This document shows positions 9,114 through 17,674 of a stretch of DNA of 64,000 bases, one piece after another. Each line of letters starts with the position of its first letter. The stretch's first letter is position 1. A program made the position numbers and the translations under genes. The stretch is taken from positions 372,001 through 436,000 of the forward strand of contig NZ_BQHR01000003.1 in NCBI RefSeq assembly GCF_021601625.1. The letters run 5' to 3'. Origin of the DNA: Pseudomonas paraglycinae. Its GTDB lineage: Bacteria > Pseudomonadota > Gammaproteobacteria > Pseudomonadales > Pseudomonadaceae. The notes under the pieces were generated by a model. It ran no database searches. It saw only the letters and a list, made by a program, of their open reading frames with translations, and had not been told where the DNA came from.

Positions 9114-9628
9114 GTCGGCTCACCGTACAGTGCGATGTAGCACTGGCGGATGCCCTGGGCCAGGTACTGGCGCACGCGCGGGACAGACACGCCGAGTTTG
9201 TCGGCGATCTCGGCGTGGGTCAGGCCGTCGAGGCGGTTATAGAGGAAAGCGGCGCGGGCCTTGGTCGACAGCTTGCCGAGCATGCGGTCAATGGCCTTGA
9301 GGTCTTCGAGGATCAGTTGCTGTTCTTCGACCGAGGGCTGTTCGCCCTCGGGGATCAGCATCAGCTCGGTCAAATACGCCTGTTCCAGCGCCGCCCGACG
9401 GAAGTAGTCGAACAACAAGCCTTTGGCGATCGCCACCAGAAACGCCCGGGGTTCGCGCGGTGTCAGCAGTTCGTCGCGGCCGAGCAGGCGGACGAAGGTG
9501 TCCTGGCTCAGGTCTTCGGCGCGTTGCGGGCATGCCACGTTGCGGCGTAGCCAGGCCAGCAGCCAGCCGCGGTGGTCGCGATACAACGCACCGACGAGCT
9601 CACTGTGAGGGCTTTGGGCTGAAGACAC
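9110..9628 (-). CDS. ECF sigma factor, FecI-like
   Basis: Iron-starvation-type sigma factor of 172 residues. Region 2 runs from about 10 to 80 (AEDLSQDTFVRLL, then PRAFLVAIAKGLLFDYFRR), and region 4 from about 115 to 165 with the helix-turn-helix LTHAEIADKLGVSVPRVRQYL. The start is a GTG at 9628 with no clear ribosome site; no in-frame ATG near it fits better. It should direct transcription of the receptor gene downstream and is followed by the anti-sigma gene with a 4-bp overlap. A candidate Fur box lies 28-46 bp upstream. Confidence 0.93.
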   Translation of the reverse strand: MSSAQSPHSELVGALYRDHRGWLLAWLRRNVACPQRAEDLSQDTFVRLLGRDELLTPREPRAFLVAIAKGLLFDYFRRAALEQAYLTELMLIPEGEQPSVEEQQLILEDLKAIDRMLGKLSTKARAAFLYNRLDGLTHAEIADKLGVSVPRVRQYLAQGIRQCYIALYGEPT

Positions 9629-9655
9629 GACGACACCGACTGGGAAGTGTTAACT

Positions 9656-9674
9656 AACGAGAATTGTTCGCGAT
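9656..9674 (-). promoter_or_regulatory. Candidate Fur box before the ECF sigma gene
   Basis: AACGAGAATTGTTCGCGAT agrees at most positions with Fur sites of the AATGAGAATTATTCTCATT form, including the central GAGAAT-T-TTC core. It lies just upstream of an iron-starvation sigma gene, where Fur repression is the rule. The site is read by eye only. Confidence 0.55.
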
Positions 9675-9738
9675 TGTGGCAGAGGTGGGAATGGTTAGCA
9701 ATTGGCCACCGGTCGGGTTGTCGGGCGACAACCCGGAT

Positions 9739-10446
9739 TCAGAACGAATGCGTCTGCTGGCGGCGTTTCCACTGACTCAAGCGTTGCTGCAGATTCAGCG
9801 GGCTCTGGATCTGCTGCTGGCGTGCCCGGCTGAACAGGATCAGCGCCAGTTCCGCCGTGGCCAGAGCATCGGCGCTCGCGTGGTGGCGTTCGAACACTTC
9901 GAGCTTGAACCAGTCGATCCACTCGTCCAGCCCCGCTTCGCGAATGTGCGCCTGCGGGCAAACCAGCGGGGCGATCTGCGCCACATCGAGAAACACCGTC
10001 TGCAACTTGTGCCCGAGATGTTCCTTCAGTGCGCGGCCGAGCATGTGCTGGTCGAACGAAGCGTGAAACGCCAGCACCGGACTGTCGCCGATAAACTCCA
10101 GCAGCTCGACCAGCGCTTCCGTGGGCTCGCTGCCGGCGGCAATCGCGCTCGGGGCCAAGCCGTGAATCAACACGCTCGGACCGAGTTTCAACTCGTGACA
10201 TTGCAGGGTGCGTTCGAACTGCTGACTGAAGTCGATCGCACCGTCCTCGATCGCCACCGCACCAATCGACAGCACCCGATCCTTGTTCAGGTTCAGCCCG
10301 GTGGTTTCCAGATCCAGTACCACCCAACGCTGTTCGCGGAGGCTGCATTCACGCAGCTCACCGATGGCCGGCAGTTTCGCCAGGCGCTGTTGCAGATCGT
10401 CCGGCACGACGGGACTGGCCGGACGCAGCCACGAAAACAGGCTCAT
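9739..10446 (-). CDS. DnaQ-family 3'-5' exonuclease
   Basis: Protein of 235 residues with the DEDDh exonuclease fold. Exo I is VVLDLETTGLN (catalytic Asp and Glu, about 42-52), Exo II is HASFDQHML (about 128), and Exo III is HHASADALATAEL (His and Asp, about 188-200). It resembles the epsilon subunit of DNA polymerase III but lacks a polymerase-binding tail, so it is a stand-alone exonuclease. Its start overlaps the end of the DUF294 protein gene by 4 bp. The two are paired in many pseudomonads, which suggests a joint but undefined role. Confidence 0.9.
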   Translation of the reverse strand: MSLFSWLRPASPVVPDDLQQRLAKLPAIGELRECSLREQRWVVLDLETTGLNLNKDRVLSIGAVAIEDGAIDFSQQFERTLQCHELKLGPSVLIHGLAPSAIAAGSEPTEALVELLEFIGDSPVLAFHASFDQHMLGRALKEHLGHKLQTVFLDVAQIAPLVCPQAHIREAGLDEWIDWFKLEVFERHHASADALATAELALILFSRARQQQIQSPLNLQQRLSQWKRRQQTHSF

Positions 10447-12383
10447 AGCTGATACCGCAGGGTCAGGCTGCTTTGCAGGCGCTGGGCCTGGCGCAGGGAT
10501 TCACGCAGGATGCGCCGGTCCAGATGATTGAGGCTGTCGGGATCGACCCGGTTCGAGTACGGCAGGTTTTCCCGGGTCTGCAGTTGATGCTGTTGCATGC
10601 GCGTCTGCTGGATGAAGTGATAAGCCTCTTCGTACGCGGCGCCATCCAGCCGGTCGATGACTTCTTTATCCACAAGCTGGCGGAAGCGTTCGAGGGTGTT
10701 GTTGGCGTCGATGCCATGGGCCAGCGCCAGCAGGCGGGCACCGTCGACAAACGGGGTCAGGCCCTGAATTTTCAGGTCCAGCGTGGCTTTCTCGCCGTTC
10801 TTTTTCGTCAGCACGAACTCACGGAAACGCCCCACTGGCGGGCGGTTGCGCAAGGCGTTCTCGGCCATCATCCGTTGGAACAGTCGGTTATCAGCGACCT
10901 GATCGAGAATTCCCCGGCGCAATTGCTCGCAACCCTGTTCATCACCCCAGACCACGCGCAGGTCGAAATAGATGCTTGAGCCCAACAGGTTCTCCGGCGT
11001 CGCCTCGCGAATGAACGCGGCAAAGCGTCGGGCCCATTCGGCGCGGGACAGACACAGCTGCGGATTACCGGCCATGACGTTGCCCTTGCACAGGGTGAAG
11101 CCGCATTGCGCCAGGCTGTTATTGATCTGCTGGGCGATGGGCAGCAGCTTGCCGCGAATCTCCGCCGCGTGGGCCGCATCCCGCGCGTCGAACAGAATGC
11201 CGTTGTCCTGATCGGTGTGCAGCGTCTGCTCGCGCCGGCCTTCGCTGCCGAAGCACAGCCAGCTGAATGGCACACCAGGATCGCCTTTTTCGGCGAGGGT
11301 CAGTTCGATCACCCGGCACACGGTGTGATCGTTAAGCAGGGTGATGATGTGGGTGATCTGGGTCGACGAGGCGCCGTGAGCGAGCATGCGCTCCACCAGT
11401 TGACCGATCTCGCCGCGCAGGGTCACCAGTTGTTCGACCCGCTGGGCGCTGCGGATGGTGCGCGCCAAATGCACCAGATCGACCCGTTGCAGCGAGAACA
11501 GATCCCGCTCGGAAACCACGCCGCACAGGCGTCGATCCTTGACCAGACACACGTGGGCGATATGCCGTTCGGTCATGGCAATCGCGGCGTCGAAGGCGCT
11601 GTGATCCGGCGACAGATGGAACGGCGAGTGCGTCATGTGCCGTTCGATCGGCTCGCTGAAATCGCCAACCCCTTCAGCCACTACATGGCGCAGGTCGCGC
11701 AGGGTGAAAATCCCCAGCGGCGCCTTGTGTTCGTCCACCGCGACGATGCTGCCGACCTGTTGTTCGTGCATCAGCTTCACCGCTTCGCGCAGTGGGGTGG
11801 AAGGGCTGCAGGTCACCGGATGGCGCATGGCCAATTCGCCGAGACGGGTGTTCAGCGAATACTGGGTGCCGAGGGTTTCCACGGCTTTCTGCTGGACTTG
11901 CTGATTGACCTGATCGAGCAGGCTGCTGACCCCGCGCAGGGCGAAATCGCGGAAGGTGCTAGAGAGGGCGAACAGCTTGATGAACGCCAGTTTGTTCAGT
12001 TGCAGGCAGAAGGTGTCTTCACCGGCCAGATGCTCGGTGCGGGTCGCCCGTTCGCCGAGCAGCGCGGCGAGGGGAAAACACTCGCCGGTGGTAATTTCAA
12101 ACGTGGTTTCGGTGCCGCCCTTGGCCGTGTGCGGACGCTCGCCGACCACCCGGCCCTGCTTGACGATGTAGAAGTGTTCGACCGGCCCGTCGGCGGGTTT
12201 GATGATGCTTTCGCCCTGACCGTAGAAGCGCAGCTGGCATTGCTCCACCAGATAGGCCAGATGGGCGTGTTCCATTTGATTGAAAGGGGGGAAGCGCTGG
12301 AGGAATTGCAAAGTGCCCTGAATGTTCTGCAACACCGCGGTTTTCCCTGCCTGGGTGAAGGCGTCCGCTTTACTCATAACCAT
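10443..12383 (-). CDS. cNMP-binding, CBS-pair and DUF294 nucleotidyltransferase-like protein
   Basis: Cytoplasmic protein of 646 residues with four parts in order. A cyclic-nucleotide-binding fold lies at about 25-140, two CBS motifs at about 165-285 (which usually bind adenosyl nucleotides), a GlnD-like nucleotidyltransferase domain (DUF294) at about 310-450 with the GSEGRREQTLHTDQDNG signature, and a DUF294 C-terminal helical domain to the end. It resembles the regulatory half of GlnD, so it may modify a protein in response to a nucleotide signal; no target is known. An in-frame ATG two codons later (MSKAD) is an equally good start. Confidence 0.88.
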   Translation of the reverse strand: MVMSKADAFTQAGKTAVLQNIQGTLQFLQRFPPFNQMEHAHLAYLVEQCQLRFYGQGESIIKPADGPVEHFYIVKQGRVVGERPHTAKGGTETTFEITTGECFPLAALLGERATRTEHLAGEDTFCLQLNKLAFIKLFALSSTFRDFALRGVSSLLDQVNQQVQQKAVETLGTQYSLNTRLGELAMRHPVTCSPSTPLREAVKLMHEQQVGSIVAVDEHKAPLGIFTLRDLRHVVAEGVGDFSEPIERHMTHSPFHLSPDHSAFDAAIAMTERHIAHVCLVKDRRLCGVVSERDLFSLQRVDLVHLARTIRSAQRVEQLVTLRGEIGQLVERMLAHGASSTQITHIITLLNDHTVCRVIELTLAEKGDPGVPFSWLCFGSEGRREQTLHTDQDNGILFDARDAAHAAEIRGKLLPIAQQINNSLAQCGFTLCKGNVMAGNPQLCLSRAEWARRFAAFIREATPENLLGSSIYFDLRVVWGDEQGCEQLRRGILDQVADNRLFQRMMAENALRNRPPVGRFREFVLTKKNGEKATLDLKIQGLTPFVDGARLLALAHGIDANNTLERFRQLVDKEVIDRLDGAAYEEAYHFIQQTRMQQHQLQTRENLPYSNRVDPDSLNHLDRRILRESLRQAQRLQSSLTLRYQL

Positions 12384-12637
12384 TACCGCAGTCTTTTTCG
12401 AATTGTTGTTGTCGGATCGTTGCAGCCATGGTCGGCCCCATCGCGCGGGGTGCCCATTGGACGTAAGTCTAGGTTGGGCATGCCGTTGGGTAGTTTTCGG
12501 ATATGCCCTACAAAATCAGTCGGAAATTCTTCGGTTCGCCCCTTGGAAAAAAATCCGACGAAGTGCACATTGAAGCTCTGCCCAGCGATGTCTGACCACT
12601 GTGCCAGGGGATCGATTTTGAAAACGTAGAGAACGCC

Positions 12638-13084
12638 ATGTCCGACCACGATATTTTGAGCGACGCCGAGCGGGAAGCGCTCAGCGCTGTGATGCTCGAA
12701 CCCGATCTGCCACCGCAGCGTGTATTGATCGTCGATGACGACAAGGACGCCCGGGAGCTGTTGTCGGAAATTCTCGGGTTGGATGGCATTCGTTGCATGA
12801 CCGCCGCCAGCGGCGAAACCGCGCTGAAAATGCTCGCGGAAAAACCTTTGATCGGGCTGGTAATCACCGACCTGCGGATGGGCAATGTCGATGGCCTGGA
12901 GCTGATCCGCCAAGTGCGCGAGTCAGTGCGGGCGGCAATGCCGATCATCATCGTTTCGGGCGATGCCGACGTGAAGGACGCGATTGCGGCGATGCATTTG
13001 AGCGTGGTGGATTTTTTGCTCAAGCCGATTGATACCGCCAAATTGCTTGGACTGGTCAAGCATGAGCTGGGCATCGAGCCTTAA
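12638..13084 (+). CDS. Single-domain response regulator
   Basis: Receiver protein of 148 residues with a 25-residue N-terminal extension. The acidic pocket (IVDDDKD, about 31-37), the phosphoacceptor Asp in VITDLRMGN (about 78), the Ser of IIVSGDAD and the Lys of LLKPID are all present, so it should be phosphorylated. There is no output domain, so it acts through a partner protein. It is divergent from the DUF294 protein gene across a 254-bp gap in which I see no further gene. No kinase lies nearby. Confidence 0.9.
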   Translation: MSDHDILSDAEREALSAVMLEPDLPPQRVLIVDDDKDARELLSEILGLDGIRCMTAASGETALKMLAEKPLIGLVITDLRMGNVDGLELIRQVRESVRAAMPIIIVSGDADVKDAIAAMHLSVVDFLLKPIDTAKLLGLVKHELGIEP

Positions 13085-13091
13085 CGCCAAA

Positions 13092-13254
13092 GCCCCCTCA
13101 CCCTAACCCTCTCCCGAAGGGAGAGGGGACTGACCGAGGTGAATGTTAGAGATACGCCGACCTGAAATATTGAGTCGAACTCAGGTTCTGAAAAGCCCCT
13201 TATTTGCTCCCTTTCCCCCTCTACCCCTTGGGGAGAGGGTTGGGGTGAGGGGGC
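13092..13254. repeat. Inverted-repeat intergenic element
   Basis: Two 24-bp arms (13092-13115 and 13231-13254) are inverted copies with one mismatch; each begins GCCCCCTCACCC and reads on to CTCTCCC. The inner flanks are themselves hairpins (CTCTCCC-GAA-GGGAGAG at 13110-13126). The spacer of about 115 bp has no gene. This C-rich sequence is a frequent intergenic repeat in fluorescent pseudomonads and looks like a non-autonomous, REPIN-like unit. Confidence 0.7.
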
Positions 13255-13292
13255 GATCCAAAGCCCTTCACCAATCTCAAATTCACGAGCAC

Positions 13293-13326
13293 AAAAAAAG
13301 CCCTGATCAAAAGATCAGGGCTTTTT
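13293..13326. terminator. Bidirectional terminator after glcB
   Basis: AGCCCTGATC-AAAA-GATCAGGGCT with an A run before it and TTTTT after it forms a perfect 10-bp stem that works on both strands. It ends glcB, and on the plus strand anything reading through from the receiver gene. Confidence 0.9.
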
Positions 13327-13347
13327 CATGTCTGGCATCAGCGCAGG

Positions 13348-15525
13348 TTACAGGCCGTTGGCAGCCTTGAACTCGCGACGACGACGGTGCAGGACCGGCT
13401 CGGTATAGCCGTTCGGCTGTTTGGTGCCCTCGATCACCAGTTCGACCGCCGCCTGGAAGGCGATGTTGCTGTCGAAGTTCGGGGCCAGCGGACGGTACAG
13501 CGGGTCGTTGGCGTTCTGACGGTCAACCACCGGCGCCATGCGCTTGAGGCTTTCCATCACTTGCGCTTCGGTCACCACGCCGTGGCGCAGCCAGTTGGCG
13601 ATGTGCTGGCTGGAAATACGCAGCGTCGCACGGTCTTCCATCAGGCCGACGTCATTGATGTCCGGCACTTTCGAGCAACCCACGCCCTGGTCGATCCAGC
13701 GCACCACGTAACCGAGAATGCCCTGGGCGTTGTTGTCCAGTTCGTTCTTGATCTGCTCCGGGGTCCAGTTCGGGTTGACCGCCAGCGGGATGGTCAGGAT
13801 GTCATCGACCGAAGCGCGGGCACGTTTGGCCAGCTCGGCCTGACGGGCGAACACGTCGACCTTGTGGTAGTGCAGCGCGTGCAGCGCAGCGGCGGTCGGC
13901 GACGGAACCCAGGCAGTGTTGGCGCCGGCCAGCGGGTGAGCGATTTTCTGTTCGAGCATCGCCGCCATCAGGTCGGGCATCGCCCACATGCCTTTACCGA
14001 TTTGCGCACGACCTTGCAGGCCGGTGCTCAGACCGATATCGACGTTCCAGTTCTCGTAGGCGCCGATCCATTTCTCGGCCTTCATGTCAGCCTTGCGCAC
14101 CATCGGGCCGGCTTCCATGGAGGTGTGGATTTCGTCGCCGGTGCGGTCGAGGAAACCGGTGTTGATGAACACCACGCGCTCGCTGGCCGCCTGGATGCAG
14201 GCCTTGAGGTTGACCGTGGTACGGCGTTCCTCGTCCATGATCCCGACTTTCAGGGTGTTGCGCTTGAGGCCCAGCACGTCTTCGATGCGACCGAACAGCT
14301 CGTTGGTGAACGCCGCTTCTTCCGGGCCGTGCATCTTCGGTTTGACGATGTAGACGGAACCGGTGCGGGTGTTCTTGCGCGAAGTGTTGCCGTTCAGGTT
14401 GTGCATCGCCGCGAGGCAAGTCACCAGACCGTCGAGGATGCCTTCCGGCACTTCGTTGCCGTGCTTGTCGAGGATCGCGTCGATGGTCATCAGGTGACCG
14501 ACGTTACGCACGAACAACAGCGAGCGGCCGTGCAGGGTCAGCTCGCTGCCGTCGACCTTGGTGTAGGTGCGATCCGGGTTCATGGTGCGGGTAAAGGTCT
14601 GGCCGCCCTTGGGAACGGATTCCGCCAGGTCGCCCTTCATCAGGCCGAGCCAGTTGCGGTAGATCACAACCTTGTCGTCGGCATCGACAGCCGCCACCGA
14701 GTCTTCGCAGTCCATGATGGTGGTCAGCGCTGCTTCCATCAGGATGTCTTTGACGCCGGCGGCATCGGTCTGGCCAACCGGGGTGCTGGCATCGATCTGG
14801 ATTTCGAAATGCAGGCCGTTGTTCTTCAGCAGGATCGCGATCGGCGCATTGGCGTCGCCCTGGAAGCCGATCAACTGAGCTTCGTTGCGCAGGCCGCTGG
14901 TGCTGCCGCCCTTGAGGGTGACCACCAGTTTGCCGTCAGCGATCTTGTAGCCGGTGGAATCGACGTGGGAGCCGGTCGCCAATGGCGCGGCTTCGTCGAG
15001 GAACGCACGGGCGAAGGCGATGACTTTGTCGCCACGCACCTTGTTGTAGCCTTTGCCTTTTTCCGCGCCGCCGGCTTCGCTGATGGCGTCGGTGCCGTAC
15101 AGGGCGTCGTACAGCGAACCCCAGCGGGCGTTCGAGGCGTTGAGGGCGAAGCGGGCGTTCATCACCGGAACCACGAGTTGCGGGCCGGCGGTACGGGCGA
15201 TTTCGTCATCGACATTTTGCGTCGTTGCCTGGAAATCAGCCGCTTCTGGCAGCAGATAACCGATCTCTTGCAGGAAGGCTTTATAGGCCACGGCGTCGTG
15301 CGGCTGACCGGCACGGCTCTGGTGCCAGCCATCGATACGAGCCTGGAAGTCATCGCGTTTGGCGAGTAGGGCTTTGTTCTTTGGCGCCAGGTCGTGAATG
15401 ACCTTGTCGGCACCTTCCCAGAATTTGTCGGCGGTGAGGCCGGTACCGGGAATGGCTTCGTTGTTCACGAAGTCGAACAGGACTTTGGCGACCTGCAGGC
15501 CACCGACTTGAACGTGTTCAGTCAT
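13348..15525 (-). CDS. glcB: Malate synthase G
   Basis: Joins glyoxylate and acetyl-CoA to malate in the glyoxylate route used for growth on acetate and fatty acids. From the ATG at 15525 the protein has 725 residues, the usual length of the G isoform; four extra upstream codons lack support, and a GAGG ribosome site sits just before this ATG. Recognisable segments include [14 protein letters not shown] and GLMKGDL in the TIM barrel, RTMNPDRTY, and the C-terminal region with the catalytic Asp ([21 protein letters not shown]). It is a single-gene unit with a strong terminator. Its presence near three acyl-CoA dehydrogenases fits a fatty-acid and acetate lifestyle. Confidence 0.97.
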   Translation of the reverse strand: MTEHVQVGGLQVAKVLFDFVNNEAIPGTGLTADKFWEGADKVIHDLAPKNKALLAKRDDFQARIDGWHQSRAGQPHDAVAYKAFLQEIGYLLPEAADFQATTQNVDDEIARTAGPQLVVPVMNARFALNASNARWGSLYDALYGTDAISEAGGAEKGKGYNKVRGDKVIAFARAFLDEAAPLATGSHVDSTGYKIADGKLVVTLKGGSTSGLRNEAQLIGFQGDANAPIAILLKNNGLHFEIQIDASTPVGQTDAAGVKDILMEAALTTIMDCEDSVAAVDADDKVVIYRNWLGLMKGDLAESVPKGGQTFTRTMNPDRTYTKVDGSELTLHGRSLLFVRNVGHLMTIDAILDKHGNEVPEGILDGLVTCLAAMHNLNGNTSRKNTRTGSVYIVKPKMHGPEEAAFTNELFGRIEDVLGLKRNTLKVGIMDEERRTTVNLKACIQAASERVVFINTGFLDRTGDEIHTSMEAGPMVRKADMKAEKWIGAYENWNVDIGLSTGLQGRAQIGKGMWAMPDLMAAMLEQKIAHPLAGANTAWVPSPTAAALHALHYHKVDVFARQAELAKRARASVDDILTIPLAVNPNWTPEQIKNELDNNAQGILGYVVRWIDQGVGCSKVPDINDVGLMEDRATLRISSQHIANWLRHGVVTEAQVMESLKRMAPVVDRQNANDPLYRPLAPNFDSNIAFQAAVELVIEGTKQPNGYTEPVLHRRRREFKAANGL

Positions 15526-15979
15526 TGCTTGCCTCACTCTGCTCAGCTATTTCGCTTTTCAGCTCTTCAATTTAACAATGAAGCCTCTGGCCACTTAAAC
15601 CACAAACCCCTCGACCAGTACATGCCATCGCTGGCGGCTGGGCTGGGACCAATCAACGGCTTGGGGGCCTTGCTGACGGGGCTTTCAGGGTTGCGAACGT
15701 GCCTTGGGCAGACATCGATCCAACGTTATGTAGTGCGCGCTGCGGCATACTACATGATGAGTTGCGGTTGTGAAAATCAGACTAATTACGTCGTTCTGCG
15801 ACCCCATGACGCATTGCGGTCACGGCGCGGAACGGGATGTTCTCAAAAAACCAATGGATTGTTCCAGTTAAATATAAAAAGTTGTACACGATTTGTGATT
15901 TCGAGCGTCTGAGGCGTCTGTCGAACGCTTGCCTATACTTGCTTTTCTATAACAAAAGTCATGACAAGAGGGCTGCGCC
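15526..15979. other. Gene-free gap between glcB and the GcvR-like gene
   Basis: About 450 bp with divergent start codons at its ends. I see no credible gene. The AT-richer part (15840-15960) probably holds the promoter of the plus-strand gene; TATACT at 15934-15939 is a possible -10 without a good -35. A 7-bp inverted repeat (ATGTAGT at 15728, ACTACAT at 15749, 14-bp spacer) is a possible operator. Confidence 0.5.
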
Positions 15980-16498
15980 ATGGATCACCTCGTACTCACC
16001 GTCTTCGCACCGGACAAGCCCGGGCAGGTCGAGCGCATCGCCCAATGTATCGCCGAACACGGCGGCAACTGGCTGGAAAGCCGCATGTCACGCATGGCAG
16101 GGCAGTTCGCCGGGATCCTGCGGGTCGGCGTGCCGGCGGAGGCTTACGACGAATTAGTCGATGCCCTACAAGCTTTGTCGGCTCAGGGGATTCGCGTGCT
16201 GGTGGCCGAAAGCGGTATCGAGCAGGCCTGCACCTGGAAGCCGATCGCCATGGAGCTGGTGGGCAATGATCGTCCGGGCATCGTGCGTGACATCACCCGG
16301 TTGCTGAGCGAGCAGGGCGTAAACCTGGAGCGGCTGGTGACCGAGGTGCGCCCGGCACCGATGAGCAGCGAGCCGCTGTTCCACGCCGAGGCGATTCTGG
16401 CGGTGCCGCTGACCCTGTCGCTGGACGTGCTGCAATCGCGCCTGGAAACCCTGGCCGATGACTTGATGGTGGAATTGGTGCTGCGCACCGACCTGTGA
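15980..16498 (+). CDS. GcvR-like protein with two ACT domains
   Basis: Protein of 172 residues made of two ACT domains (about 3-75 and 90-168). Both carry the expected glycine turn (APDKPGQVERI and GNDRPGIVRDITRLL), which binds amino acids. The closest known relative is GcvR, which binds glycine and GcvA and represses the glycine cleavage operon in enterics. No gcv gene is in the window, so the target here is inference. It stands alone, divergent from glcB. Confidence 0.82.
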   Translation: MDHLVLTVFAPDKPGQVERIAQCIAEHGGNWLESRMSRMAGQFAGILRVGVPAEAYDELVDALQALSAQGIRVLVAESGIEQACTWKPIAMELVGNDRPGIVRDITRLLSEQGVNLERLVTEVRPAPMSSEPLFHAEAILAVPLTLSLDVLQSRLETLADDLMVELVLRTDL

Positions 16499-16509
16499 AG
16501 AGGGATCGG

Positions 16510-16657
16510 TTATCCAGTTTAAACGTGCACCTGCCTGTGGATAACCTGTAGAGACTGACCGCCAGGCCACGTCCGCCGTGGCTTGGCGAAGATTGATCAA
16601 AAAAACGCCAGCATTCAGTGACTTGCGCACAAACGGCGGGGATCACGCTGTGGATAA
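16510..16657. other. Cluster of DnaA-box-like nonamers
   Basis: Two perfect TGTGGATAA nonamers (16536-16544 and 16649-16657) and one 7-of-9 match (TTATCCAGT, 16510-16518) lie in the convergent gap before rarD. The exact nonamer also occurs inside two genes of this window, so function is uncertain. Confidence 0.35.
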
Positions 16658-16699
16658 CCTTGGGAAGGAACGATACAGGCCACGAGAACCGTGGCCTGT
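16561..16699. terminator. Two hairpins between convergent genes
   Basis: GCCAGGCCACG-TCCGC-CGTGGCTTGGC (16561-16587) and CAGGCCACG-AGAAC-CGTGGCCTG (16677-16699) lie between the converging GcvR-like and rarD genes. Neither is followed at once by a T run on the plus strand, so their role as terminators is only probable. Confidence 0.4.
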
Positions 16700-16720
16700 G
16701 GAGGTTTGTGCGTTTTTTGA

Positions 16721-17608
16721 TCAGCTGCGCCGGCGCAGGCTCAGCCACGCATCGACGCTGTAGACCGCCAGACCGGCCCAGATAAACATGAAGGCGATCA
16801 GCGTGCTGGACGACAAGTGCTCGCCGAACAGCAACACGGCTTGCAGCAGCACCAAAGTAGGCGCCAGGTATTGCAGGAAACCGAGGGTGGTGTAGGGCAG
16901 ATGCCGCGCCGCCGCGTTGAAGCAGACCAGCGGCACCAGCGTCACCGGACCGGCCGCCACCAGCCACCAGGCTTCGGAAGTGGTCCAGAACTCGGCCTGG
17001 GCACTGGTTGCGGTCGGATTGAACAACAGCCACGCGAGAGCGATCGGCACCAGCATCCAGGTCTCCACCACCAGCCCCGGCAACGCCTTGACCGGCGCCT
17101 GCTTGCGGATCAGCCCGTAGAAACCGAAGGTCAGCGCCAGCACCAGCGACACCCACGGCAGGCTGCCGACCTGCCACACCTGCTGCGCCACGCCGACCGC
17201 CGCCAGACCGACCGCCAGCCACTGCATGCGCCGCAGGCGTTCGCCAAGGATCAGCATGCCCAGCAGCACATTCACCAGCGGGTTGATGTAGTAACCGAGG
17301 CTCGCTTCCAGCATCCGGCCGTTATTCACCGACCAGACGTAGGTCAGCCAGTTGGCCGCGATCAAGGTGCCGCTGAGCGCAAGAATCGCCAAGCGTTTCG
17401 GGTTGTCGCGCAGCTCCTGCCACCAGCCGGGATGCTTCCACACCATCAACAGCAGCGCGCCGAACAGCGCCGACCACAGCACCCGGTGGATGATGATTTC
17501 CACCGCCGGCACTTCGGCGATGGCTTTGAAGTAGAGCGGGAACAGTCCCCAGATAATGTAGGCGCTAAGGCCCAGAATGTACCCGCGACGCGGGTTGGCG
17601 GCTTGCAT
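16721..17608 (-). CDS. rarD: EamA-family transporter RarD
   Basis: Inner-membrane protein of 295 residues with about ten hydrophobic helices in two EamA repeats. Features typical of RarD are the start RRGYILGLSAYIIWGLFPLYFK, the segment LTYVWSVNNGRMLEASLGYYI and the C-terminal YLAPTLVLLQAVLLFGE. The substrate of RarD is not settled (chloramphenicol sensitivity in some reports); it belongs to the drug/metabolite transporter superfamily. It forms a single-gene unit, 66 bp downstream of srkA on the same strand. Confidence 0.9.
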   Translation of the reverse strand: MQAANPRRGYILGLSAYIIWGLFPLYFKAIAEVPAVEIIIHRVLWSALFGALLLMVWKHPGWWQELRDNPKRLAILALSGTLIAANWLTYVWSVNNGRMLEASLGYYINPLVNVLLGMLILGERLRRMQWLAVGLAAVGVAQQVWQVGSLPWVSLVLALTFGFYGLIRKQAPVKALPGLVVETWMLVPIALAWLLFNPTATSAQAEFWTTSEAWWLVAAGPVTLVPLVCFNAAARHLPYTTLGFLQYLAPTLVLLQAVLLFGEHLSSSTLIAFMFIWAGLAVYSVDAWLSLRRRS

Positions 17609-17674
17609 GCAGAATCCTTGCTTAGGCAGCTAACAAAGCAGCGATTGTACGGGCAGTTGTATAGACGTGTCGTG

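Noticed and set aside
10666-10674. Perfect DnaA box inside the DUF294 protein gene (another at 46611-46619 in pqqF)
   Set aside because: Isolated single nonamers in coding sequence; counted only as background for the cluster near 16.5 kb.
13387-15369. A 660-codon frame on the plus strand opposite glcB
   Set aside because: Antisense shadow of malate synthase; no domain, no ribosome site.
15394-15912. A frame starting in glcB antisense and running into the gap
   Set aside because: Half of it is a glcB shadow and the rest has no ribosome site, domain or codon bias.
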